Part shown: one piece after another, positions 1-8,793 of the stretch
How positions within the stretch are numbered: the first letter of the stretch is position 1
Layout of the letters: each line of letters starts with the position of its first letter
Source of the DNA: Branchiostoma floridae
Lineage: Eukaryota > Chordata > Leptocardii > Amphioxiformes > Branchiostomatidae
Assembly (NCBI RefSeq): GCF_000003815.2
Contig: NC_049991.1
Location: forward strand, 16,184,971 to 16,248,970
Direction: 5' to 3'
DNA length: 64,000 nt
Notes under the pieces: model-generated
Databases searched by the model: none
What the model saw: the letters and a program-made list of their open reading frames with translations, nothing else
Told to the model about the DNA's origin: nothing
Position numbers and translations under genes: made by a program

Positions 1-80
1 TCGGTGACACAGCAGTCGGATTCGAACCCGCCACCTCTCGGTCTCGAGCCGAATATGCTGCCACTGTGCCACGCGGCCCC
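1..80 (-). mobile_element. tRNA-derived SINE head, cut by window edge
   Basis: Read on the minus strand from 80 downward, there is a box A-like TGGCACAGTGGC, an anticodon-like stem-loop (TTCGG, loop CTCGAGA, CCGAG) and a box B GGGTTCGAATCC, which is the internal RNA polymerase III promoter layout. The T-arm pairs poorly and no acceptor stem closes, so this is a tRNA-derived SINE head rather than a working tRNA gene. The body continues beyond base 1. It lies in an LSM11 intron. Confidence 0.55.
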
Positions 81-147
81 ATGAGTGCTTTATATTGTGT
101 ACAGAAATAACATGTTAAACTTTTACCTTCTACAATCCTTTTTGCAG

Positions 148-1617
148 AAGCAAAGCAAGGCCCACTGGATGTTCTGCGCAGCTGTATCAGTGAGAAACGT
201 CGGGTCATTGTGACAACGAGAACATTTAAAGGCCTTCGTGGGATCTGCACTGGCTACCTGGTAGCCTTTGACAAGTTCTGGAACTTGGTAAGTAGTCAGT
301 AGACATACTCCTGTAGCTTAAAGTTTGATCACATGTGTTGTTGACACCTTGCATATTACTCAGTGACTTTGTGGTTAAGAGTAGGGTTTTTGAATCTTGA
401 AGTATTGAGTTCAAACCCCTGACAAGGCTAGATGTTTTGCCTTGGGGAAAGGCACTTTGCACCAGTTTCCTCATTTGACTCAGCCCTAAATGAGTACCTA
501 TAGCTTTAGTTAGTGCCGTCCGTAAGATAGATCATTAAATGGAGGTCAAGAGTGTGAAGAGATATGATGTATACATGCATGTTCATGTCTATCCTTTCAA
601 ATGTCTTCTTGTACTCTATTCTAGGCAATGGCAGATGTGGAAGAAGTATACCATAAGCCACCTCTGGGCAAGAAATTCTTCAATGAGGAAACACTGACTG
701 TCTCAAAGGTATTCTTAGAAAATGAATGTTAATAATGGTTCGTTGGGAAAACAGACTGCTTCAGTAACAAAATTTGCACAATTTCTTTTCTCAGCTTTTC
801 CGCTGGGTCAGCAGCTTTGATTTGCATGCCGTTATTGCCGATCCTGCGCTTGCTGTTATGCAACTCTCACACCTGTTAAATTTTCCCCAAAGAGTTCAAT
901 TTTATGAGAAAATAAGGAAATTCATTAAAGATATTTACTTACTTCATGTATTCTTTGCTATTGCAGCTTTTGCAGTCGGAGACGACATCACAGATTGTCT
1001 CCAAAAACGATTATTTAATGCAGTCTACAAGAATGAAGGAAGAAGAGCAAAAAAGCTCAGCAGCAGCGAGAACTGAGCAAGACACTAGACACTGCAGTAC
1101 TCAGTATAAGGGACAGGGGGCAGGTATGGACCTAAAGAGTAATGTCAAGAAAGAGCCAGGTGACCGTGGGAGTGGAAAAGCAAGGTCCTCTACTAGAACA
1201 GAGCTGCACCACAGAAGTGATTATAAGGAATCTAAAGAAAAGAGGCATACAGAGGAACAAAGGACAGACAGACGAACTAGTTCCAAAGATTCCAGTCTGA
1301 AAAAGCATGGAAGAGAAAGAGACAAAGGTTCGAAGGCGGGTCCTGAAAGTTTGTCCGCCTTGGAGAGCAAGCTAACAAATCTACAGAAGGAGTTAGCAGC
1401 ATTAGATGCAGAGGAAAGTGATGAGGAAGAAGACACAGTGCAGTCAACTACAGGTGATACAGAGACACAGGGGAGAACATCGGCAGGTGTGAAGGGAACA
1501 AAGGCAAAGACTAGGAGAAAGCCCAGGAAACAGGAGTGCCAATTCTTCAAGAGACATGTGAATCAGTTATTTGTGAGAGGAGAAAATGTTGTGATTGTGT
1601 CAATAAAAGATGCATGA
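148..1617 (+). CDS. LSM11: U7 snRNA-associated Sm-like protein LSM11, 3' part (three exons)
   Basis: LSM11 replaces SmD2 in the U7 snRNP ring that directs 3'-end cleavage of replication-dependent histone pre-mRNAs in the nucleus. Exons seen: 148-287 (acceptor TTTTTGCAG, donor gtaagt), 625-708 and 967-1617, joined in phase 0. The first exon encodes the Sm1 fold with [20 protein letters not shown], the hallmark LSM11 segment. The second gives [16 protein letters not shown]. The last encodes a long Lys/Glu/Ser-rich linker (about 170 aa) and then the Sm2 motif [16 protein letters not shown] close to the C-terminus. An insertion between Sm1 and Sm2 and a very short tail are typical of the family. 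The N-terminal exons lie upstream of the window. An alternative acceptor at 794/795 would open a different frame and was not used because only the 967 exon leads to Sm2. Confidence 0.9.
360..570 (+). mobile_element. Degenerate tRNA-derived SINE
   Basis: A decayed box B (GAGTTCAAACCCC, about 408) is followed by the sequence TGCCTTGGGGAAAGGCACTT and then TGAGTACC and a GGAGGTC segment. This body follows tRNA heads in several invertebrate SINE families. It sits in the LSM11 intron 288-624. The exact ends and any target-site duplication are not clear. Confidence 0.45.
1602..1607 (+). terminator. LSM11 poly(A) signal inside the last codons
   Basis: AATAAA lies eight bases before the TGA stop (1615-1617), inside the Ile-Lys codons. 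A GU/U-rich stretch follows at about 1629-1663, as expected for a downstream element. The next AATAAA on this strand is almost 1 kb away, inside a fold-back element. Confidence 0.5.
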
Positions 1618-2513
1618 CAGGCAACAAAGTGTTTTCGTTGTAATGGCTGTTGGTTGTGAGCTGACAAAGGACAGCCTAGATGACAAGGGACAATGTTGTG
1701 GGTCGAATTCTTACGGAAGGGAGACAATCAACTCAGCCTATGGTCAATCTGGTCCACTCAGCTGAACCCCCTGATGTCAGTGATGAAATGAACCCAACCA
1801 ACTATCCCTTACCCTGGCCGAGTTGACAGGTGTGTTGGGCTGAGTAGACCAGGGTGTTGGGCCGAGTTGACCAGACTTTAGCCAGTTAGGTTTTGACAAT
1901 ACAAGATACAATACAAAAAAGAAAGCCCGATAAAAACGACTAAAAAAAAACCAGCCGGAGCCTAACCTCTGCTTGGAGAGTAACTTAGGCCCACTGCCCA
2001 TACATGGACATAGGCCACCCGCGGACTAGATCCCTCCATCTGTTGGACCCAGGTGTGGCTACTTACCTTCACATCAGCCACTAGGTGCATCTCCAGTTGT
2101 TCTAAGGTTTCTGCCGCTTCCCTGGGGGGCTCCGTGTCAAGTGGTGTTCTATTGTATCATGTTGTTCAATTATCATACACCTTTCAAGTCCTTAATTACC
2201 CACATATACCCCATGGGTCCAATTTGCATCGTTTTGTGTTGGCTCCTGCCATTCCAAATGTGATAGTGTTTTATTACCTCCATATTCAGTAGCGTTCATG
2301 TTTGTGCAGCCATGTGTCTGTGAACAAGATAACTATAATGGCTGAGTGGATTGGTTTCATACTTGGTATGTTGGTAGGGTGTGATGAAAACTGGAAATGG
2401 TACAGCAATGTAAATTCTGCTTTTTGTATCTTTTGTTCTGAACAAGCTATGATCACGATTTTGGGGTGTTAGCTCTTTTAGGTGTTAAATAGCTTTTGGC
2501 CCCATAGCGGCAA
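1618..2513. other. Intergenic, no gene seen
   Basis: No conserved coding sequence recognised. At 1815-1875 there are two diverged copies of a GTTGGGC-GAGT-GACCAG phrase. From about 2290 to 2510 the sequence resembles a dispersed family seen again at 21.6 kb and 31.6 kb (TTGGTTTCATACTT, GTGATGAAA-CTGGAAATG, CCCC-TAGCGG). Confidence 0.4.
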
Positions 2514-2625
2514 AGGACATCGCTGGCATAGCGTAGCTTTATTTGAAAATGAAAATTACACAATCAAAATTGTCAGCTAATGAGATTCATTTTCAAATAA
2601 AGCTATGTTATGCCAGCGCTGTCCT
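2514..2625. mobile_element. Short fold-back (MITE-like) element
   Basis: About 39 bp at each end form an imperfect inverted repeat: AGGACATCGCTGGCATAG on the left and its complement ending GCCAGCGCTGTCCT on the right, with arms running inward to TTATTTGAAAATGA. The loop is about 35 bp. The right arm carries an AATAAA on the plus strand. No clear target-site duplication. Confidence 0.6.
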
Positions 2626-3043
2626 GGAAGGACAGGCGCCGTCAGTTGGCATCCAAGCAACAGCGGTAGCACAAAGATGGTTGTCCCGATTCTGCCAAGT
2701 ACAATACATGTAAATCATTAGTAGTCTAATTCATCACGATAACATGCACTGGACACAACTAATGGCCACGTTATGGATGGTGACGCGAAGCCGGCATCCC
2801 CGTCAAATAACCGCACGTTTCAACCCAACCAACTCCAATCAGATCCTAAAGTAGCATAAGATAGTATCAAAAGCAGCAGGCAGAGGAGTGAAGCCGGGGA
2901 GCGTGTATGCAATTGACCATTCAGTACATTTGTCAGGGAATAATTTTCTTCATGAATGGCAATTCAGATAGCAGTTTCAGCTTCCCAGCACAGCCATCTG
3001 GAGAGTGTATGGGCCTCACAGTGTAGAGCATTGAGTCTGCAAA

Positions 3044-3147
3044 TACACACACGCATGCACGCACGCACGCGCGAGCGCGCACGCACACACGCTCACGCAC
3101 GCACGCACACACACACACGCGCACACACACACACAGACAGACACACC
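3044..3147. repeat. (CA/CG)n alternating purine-pyrimidine microsatellite
   Basis: About 100 bp of ACAC, ACGC and GCGC steps with almost strict purine-pyrimidine alternation, ending in a short CAGA run. Such tracts can adopt Z-DNA. Confidence 0.85.
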
Positions 3148-3584
3148 CATACACAAAGACATTGTTCACCAACGTTCATAAAACACCCGTCAGATACCGT
3201 GATAAATCCGTCTTATCTACAGCAGCTCTGGACATTCCATGACAACACACTGCAACTCAGATGCCGTGCTGATCAAAAGTTCCAGAAAAGGTGTCTAATT
3301 TTTGAGCATTGATCGATAAAAACAATAGATCAGCCAGGCATCTCGCATTACGCTCTCGGCATGCCCTTGAACTTCCTAGTGACAAAAATCATCTCAACTT
3401 ATTTCCTCTGCATGAGAAGTTGTCCCCTCCGCCACTTGTGCCCCTTCGAACATCAATCTGACTGGAACGCCACGATGAGAACGGTACACAATCTTACACT
3501 TGGCGCCAAACAATGTTACATGTTAGTCTGCGGAGATTGCACCTCAATACAATGACGTTACGAGGTCTTGTAGGCCGATTTGTA

Positions 3585-3611
3585 TATCTATCTATCTATC
3601 TATCTATCTAT
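3585..3611. repeat. (TATC)n microsatellite
   Basis: About six to seven uninterrupted TATC units. Confidence 0.85.
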
Positions 3612-3890
3612 GAATAGATTTATATACGAATCGACATACAATGTCTACGTATGTATTGTGTCATGTAACAGGAGTCATATCAGAAGTGCATTCTACTAGT
3701 CTAAGAGGTATTCTGTTGCCTAAATGTTCAAAATTGCTCACATTTTTTAAATTTTTTTTAATGAATTCAAAGTAATGCATTTAATGCGAGCATTATTTGT
3801 ATGTACGTATTGTATATTGTTGCTCATAGCTCTTATTTTCTCAGAAATGTTGCAGGTATATAACGGGGAATTGACAGTGGCAAAGAATGA

Positions 3891-4066
3891 TAGCCTCTAC
3901 CAGGCTCCGCGGTTCTCTAGGCAAATTTTACAAATTGGACAATCAGAGTAAATAGTACGCAAGGGGAGTCTGCCGGCTGTCTATAGGAGTCAGTATGCGA
4001 CCCACGGACTGTATTTGTCTAATTTCCACTATTTGACCAGCAATCCGCGGAGCCTGGTAGAGGCTA
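3891..4066. mobile_element. TAGCCTCTACCAGGCTCC fold-back element with 8-bp TSD
   Basis: The ends are TAGCCTCTACCAGGCTCC and its inverse GGAGCCTGGTAGAGGCTA. The inner arms AAATTGGACAA and TTGTCTAATTT also pair. The element is flanked by AAGAATGA on both sides (3883-3890 and 4067-4074). An 8-bp duplication is the hAT hallmark. Relatives lie at about 4463-4692, 6492-6716, 32340-32533 and 32929-33105. Confidence 0.7.
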
Positions 4067-4550
4067 AAGAATGAAACGAGTTGGTTCGATGGTTTCGTTG
4101 GGCTATCCATTTTGTCGACACCTTGACAAAATAGCCAGTTCAGTAGATTAAAAAGACTGAAAGAATAGCATGTTAGCTTATATAACATATACGAAAATCT
4201 GCCTCCGGCCCAATCATGGCCAGTCTTCGCGAAACAGCTTCAAAAGAAGCCGTAATTATATATATATAAAATGTTTATCTGCATGATCTTTATACATTAA
4301 ACTAACATAACTACTTTACGTTTGGGACGTCACCAAGACGTCACCTAAAAGCTGCCTAAGGCCCAATCATGGCAACCTACATACCATACTTGGAACAACT
4401 TTAAGCTTCAGAGGTCGCTGACATTCGTACTGCTATATTTGCTATATGATTTTTTTATATATCGCGGATCGCTGGTCAAATATTATAATTTGGATAAATA
4501 CAATCAATAGTACGCAAGGAGAGTCGACCGGCCATAGGAGTCAGTATTAG

Positions 4551-4602
4551 CCTGGAGTCCAGCCTTGTTCGCTTTGGCTCGCGAACAAGGCTGGAGTCCA
4601 GG
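4551..4602. repeat. 52-bp hairpin repeat (second copy 6583-6634)
   Basis: CCTGGAGTCCAGCCTTGTTC pairs with its inverse GAACAAGGCTGGAGTCCAGG around a loop of about 10 bases. The 6583-6634 copy has several mismatches. It sits inside both duplicated blocks, so it predates the duplication. Confidence 0.7.
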
Positions 4603-4862
4603 TTAAGTCACGTCAGCATGTGACCCACGCAGTATTTGTCCAATTTCTACTATTTGACCAGCGGTCAGTGGAGCCTGGTAGACGGGCTAAAGAATGACAC
4701 AAGTAGGCGTTTTCGTTGGGTTATCCAGTTCAGTAGATTAACTTAAGAACAGCATGTTAGCTTATATGACATGTACGGAAGGCTGCCTGCGGCCCAATCA
4801 TGGCCAGTCTTCGCGAAACAGCTTCAAAAGAGACCGCACATGTTTATTTGACCATCTATATA

Positions 4863-6055
4863 TGAGGGTCTGCATGCCTTTTTCCGTTAAGCGTTACGAG
4901 CCATTTTAATTCACCGTTAATCGTTACCGACCCGCTCTAATTCAACGTTAATCGTTATTTGTTATCCCGAATTCACCGTTAACCGTTACCAAGAAATTCT
5001 TCGTAACCCGTTACACTATACAAAGGAAGTCAAATGCCAGATAGAACTCCTGAAAATGCAGGAAATGGCGTTTCAAAGGGTCCATATTTCAAAATTTCTC
5101 CGAGCCTCCCGGCCTTCGGCTCTGAACATGGTAAAATATGTTGCAGAAGCGTCGCCCTCAAAACTTTATCACTCATACAGATTTCAGTGTCAAACATAGC
5201 TAAGTTTCGGGCAAAAGGTTCTCCTAGAATGCAGAAAATGAGGTTTCTCCGGGCCTCCATTGAAACGGCTTGCGCCTTTGGCACTCACGACGACATGGCG
5301 AAAATATGTTACGGGCGTGGGTTTTCGCACAAAAACAACCTTTCTCTCTAATAAAATGTCATTTAATTTAGCTTCGTCTTACGTATACGGCAAAATCTGT
5401 CCTTCAAAATGCAGTAAATGGCGTTTCAGACGGTCCAGATTTTAAAATTTTCCCGGACTTATATTGCAACGCCTCGTGCCTTCCGAGTTCGAATTGGTAA
5501 AAATATGTTGGGGCTCTGGGGGTGGAGGCCAAAGCTACGAGTATAATCATGTGTGATTTGATGAAAATGTTAAAATCAACCTAGCTTAGTCTGTCGGCAA
5601 AATTTGCCGAAAATGCAGAAAATAGCATTTAAGAGGGTCTTGATTCTAAAAAAATTTCCGGAGGAACATCCTCCGGACCACCCTTGAATGCGTCGCGCCT
5701 TCGGCGCTGAAACAATAGTTCAATCCACCTCCCCCCCTTAAGAACTTGGCTGCCGCCGTCTCTGTGGCGGGCCGGGAACTCTGCCTCCGTCAATTTACAG
5801 ATGTCATGGACATTGTCCCTGTCATTCCTCCGGGTTCTGGGCACCTTTTGCTTCTCACAATGTATTTTCATCCATTTATATAACTACTCTAGCGTTGTAT
5901 GAATAGGAATGTACGTCAATGTTAATGTTATTCTTTGTACCTCATTCTGAATTTACCGTTAAGCGTTACCGGGCCTCCTGAATTTACCGTTAAGCGTTAC
6001 CGGGCCTCCTGAATTCCCCGTTAAGCGTTACCAAGACCCCCCATGCAGACCCTCA
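4863..6055. mobile_element. 1.19-kb non-autonomous transposon nested in the repeat field
   Basis: The termini are TGAGGGTCTGCATG (4863-4876) and its exact inverse CATGCAGACCCTCA (6042-6055). TATATA flanks both sides. Uninterrupted sister repeats (6188, 7018) read CTATATATAC, so the real duplication is about 4 bp (TATA). Both subterminal regions carry several direct copies of ACCGTTAA-CGTTACC. The core holds about four degenerate 175-205-bp tandem units (ATGCAG at 5056, 5229, 5409 and 5613). No transposase-like ORF is present. Superfamily not assigned. Confidence 0.6.
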
Positions 6056-7135
6056 TATATACATAAAACTACCATAACTACTTTAAGTCCGAGACGTCAC
6101 CAAGAATCTAAAAGCTGCCTTCGGCCCAATCATGGCCAATCTTCGCGAAACATCTTCAAAAGTAGCCGTAAATGTTTATTTGACCATCTATATATACATA
6201 AAACTACCATAATTACTTTAAGTTTGAGACGTCACCAAGAATCTAAAAGCTGCCTTCGGCCCAATCATGGCCAATCTTCACTAAGCAGCTTCAAAAGTAG
6301 CCGTACATGTTTATTTGTACGGTCTATATATACATAAAACTAACATAACTGCTCGACGTTTGGGACGTCACCTAGACGTCACCTAAAAGCTGCCTAAGGC
6401 CCAATCATGGCAACCTACATACCATATATACTTAACGCTTCAGAGGTCGCTGACTTTCGTACTGCTATATTTGCTATATAATTTTTTTATATATCGCGGA
6501 TCGCTGGTCAGATATTAGAATTTGGACAAATGGAGTCAATAGTACGCAAGGAGAGTCGGCCGGCCATAGGAGTCAGTATTAGCCTGGAGTTCAGCCTTGT
6601 TCCCTTTGGCTCGCGAGCAAAGCTGGAGTCCAGGTTAAGTCTATATGCGACCCACGGACTGTATTTAAATTTCTACTATTTGACCAGCGATACGTGGAGC
6701 CTGGTAGAGGCTAAAGAATGACATGAGTAGGTATTTTTGTTGGGTTATCCATTTTGTAGACACCTGGACGAAATAGCCAGTTCAGTAACTTATGGAGACT
6801 TAAAGAGGAGCATATTAGTTTATATTACTTTTACAAAAAGGTGCCTCCGGCAAATCATGGCCAGTCTTTGCAAAACAGATACATGAAACTACCATTATAT
6901 GATATTAAACTACTTTACTTGAGACGTCACAAATAATAAAAAGCTGCCTATGGCCCAATCATGGCCAGTCTTCGTAAAACAGCTTCAAAAGAAGCCGTAC
7001 ATGTTGATTTGACCATCTATATATACATAAAACTACCATAACTACTTTAAGTTTGAGACGTCACCAAGAATCTAAAAGCTGCCTTCGGCCCAATCATGGC
7101 CAATCTTCACTAAACAGTTTCAAAAGTAGCCGTAC

Positions 7136-8148
7136 GAGAGGTCGGTGCAGTGGAAAGAGAGTACGGACTTGAAAGCTTGTTCGGTATAAACGGCCATGCA
7201 GTTCACTAGGCTAGGCTACGGTGTCTTCCATGCAGGAATTAAGACAGTTAGGTCTATACGAATTTGCAAGAAAGTTAGACACTACACTACAGCATAAAAC
7301 CGTACGCGTCCCACATATTTCAGGTCGCTGTCTCCTTTGGTCAGACATCATTTCTAAAATTGAATCATACAGCGAACCCGTGGCACCGTGGAATCCAGCA
7401 GTCCTAAATCTCGTTTTATCTCACAGCCGTCATTGGTACTCAGAGAAATTATTTCCAAATCTTCTGATTTCTACTGTGCTCGGCGAGGCGTAATTGAGAC
7501 TCAGGTACAGATTCAAGTAATGCTACTGTGATATCATTTCAGCCAGAACCAAATCATCAGCGAGGGCACGGTGCCATTCGCAGTGTGATCGGTTTACGGT
7601 GGCAAATTGAGAGCGTTTCTTGGACAGACGCTGGACAGCTGTGAATCTGTATTATGGCGGAACATGTTATTCAAGTTCCTTTTTATTTATATATTTTGCT
7701 GATAATCCAAATACAACAAAGACCGAACGCCAACAGTGAATGTGGGCCAAGTGCAAGTTTATGACACCAAAATGCAACATTTTCAAATTAACTTTGTTGG
7801 TGAGTTCTCGCAGCGATGAATGACAGACTGTACTGGAAGTCAAACTTAAATCGCTGTACCTGAGAGGATGACTGATGATGATGATGATGATTGTTGGTAA
7901 GAGCATAGTTCGATGAACCACATTTGCGCGACATATACACTCTTATGATGTAATTTAACAACGAAACATCCAAGATCATACTTCCAGCTCTTGATTCCTG
8001 CCACCATGTAATTGCGTTAAACATCGCTTATCAATTCGAGTCACATTGAGTACGGTAGCTGGTTCATAACCGGACATCGCCCTTTCTAAAAAGAACAAGT
8101 CCTACTAAGAAGCAGACTAATTCATCACGATAACATGCACATCAAGAT
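7136..8148. other. Intergenic, unrecognised
   Basis: A 90-codon ORF at 7221-7493 has no family I recognise, no splice context and no repeat support, so it is not called a gene. A (GAT)n microsatellite lies at 7873-7892. Nothing else is evident. Confidence 0.35.
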
Positions 8149-8356
8149 ACTGTAAATGCAGAAATGTTCGCGGTGGATTTATGTTCGCGGTTTTCGTGGT
8201 GACCACTTCACTGCGAACTCAAAACCACCGCGAACATTTTTCTAATGGTATTAGACTGCAGTCTATGGTGTTACCGCGAACTTAAATCCACCGCGAAAAG
8301 TCCCCTTTCCCGCTACCGCGAAATTAAATCCCCGCGACTTAAATGCATTTACAGTA
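8149..8356. mobile_element. MITE family TACTGTAAATGCA, copy 1
   Basis: It begins TACTGTAAATGCA and ends with the inverse TGCATTTACAGTA. The interior is built of inverted GTTCGCGGTGG and CCACCGCGAAC blocks. The outer TA on each side is consistent with a TA target duplication (Tc1/mariner type). Other copies: 13369-13555 and 53618-53823. Confidence 0.75.
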
Positions 8357-8564
8357 CTACAATATTTGCTTTGTTCGCTTTCCAAATAGGCATCTGTGGT
8401 TAATGTCAAGTCAATGAAGTAATGATCACCATTTTAGTGATATACCAACGGGAAGTATGATCTTTGGGTGTTTGATGCCATGGTCAACAACATTAAAAAG
8501 ATTTATTCTAATGCAAATGTATATCAATAATTCTATCCAATTAACCGAACAGGTGCGGGTCTAG

Positions 8565-8664
8565 NNNNNNNNNNNNNNNNNNNNNNNNNNNNNNNNNNNN
8601 NNNNNNNNNNNNNNNNNNNNNNNNNNNNNNNNNNNNNNNNNNNNNNNNNNNNNNNNNNNNNNNN
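8565..8664. other. Assembly gap, 100 N
   Basis: Exactly 100 N, the usual placeholder for a gap of unknown length. It lies 130 bp upstream of the protease start codon, so promoter or 5' UTR sequence may be missing. Confidence 0.95.
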
Positions 8665-8793
8665 CAACACCTTGAGAGGAGATGACTGCGCCGTCCTAGA
8701 AAAAAAATCTTCAGCGGTAAAGAAGCCATTGCCTCTGTATCTGCAGCCGAGAGTCCACGTTAACGTTAGCGGAAATATTGGTATGGTCGTGCG

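Larger units (their letters stand above)
2626..3890. other. Intergenic with microsatellites
   Basis: No gene recognised. Bases 2830-2900 resemble a decayed arm of the CTCCAAGCAGATC fold-back family. The string CTAATTCATCACGATAACAT near 2730 recurs near 8119. Two microsatellites are listed separately. ORFs running through the CA/CG repeat are composition artefacts. Confidence 0.4.
3840..7135. repeat. Composite repeat field with direct duplications
   Basis: A phrase of the form GCTGCCT-CGGCCCAATCATGG followed by CTTCGCGAAACAGCTTCAAA recurs near 4200, 4350, 4780, 6115, 6250, 6390, 6950 and 7080, usually beside TATATATACATAAAACTACC and GAGACGTCACC. Larger blocks at about 4310-4850 and 6350-6990 are direct duplicates in the same order, each with a diverged TAGCCTCTACC-type element and a hairpin. 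A related fragment appears at 10980-11050. No coding sequence is recognised. Confidence 0.65.

Noticed and set aside
1-80. Possible tRNA-Ser(CGA) gene
   Set aside because: The T-stem has mismatches and no acceptor stem forms. A SINE head fits better.
774-1076. 100-codon ORF starting [13 protein letters not shown] after a TTTTCTCAG
   Set aside because: It could be an alternative LSM11 exon, but it has no good donor and does not lead to the Sm2 exon in frame. The 967 acceptor explains the gene.
2956-3312. ORFs across the CA/CG microsatellite
   Set aside because: Composition artefact (His-Thr-Ala runs).
7221-7493. 90-codon ORF MSSMQELRQLGLYEF
   Set aside because: No family recognised, no splice context, flanked by repeats. 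Length is not unusual by chance.
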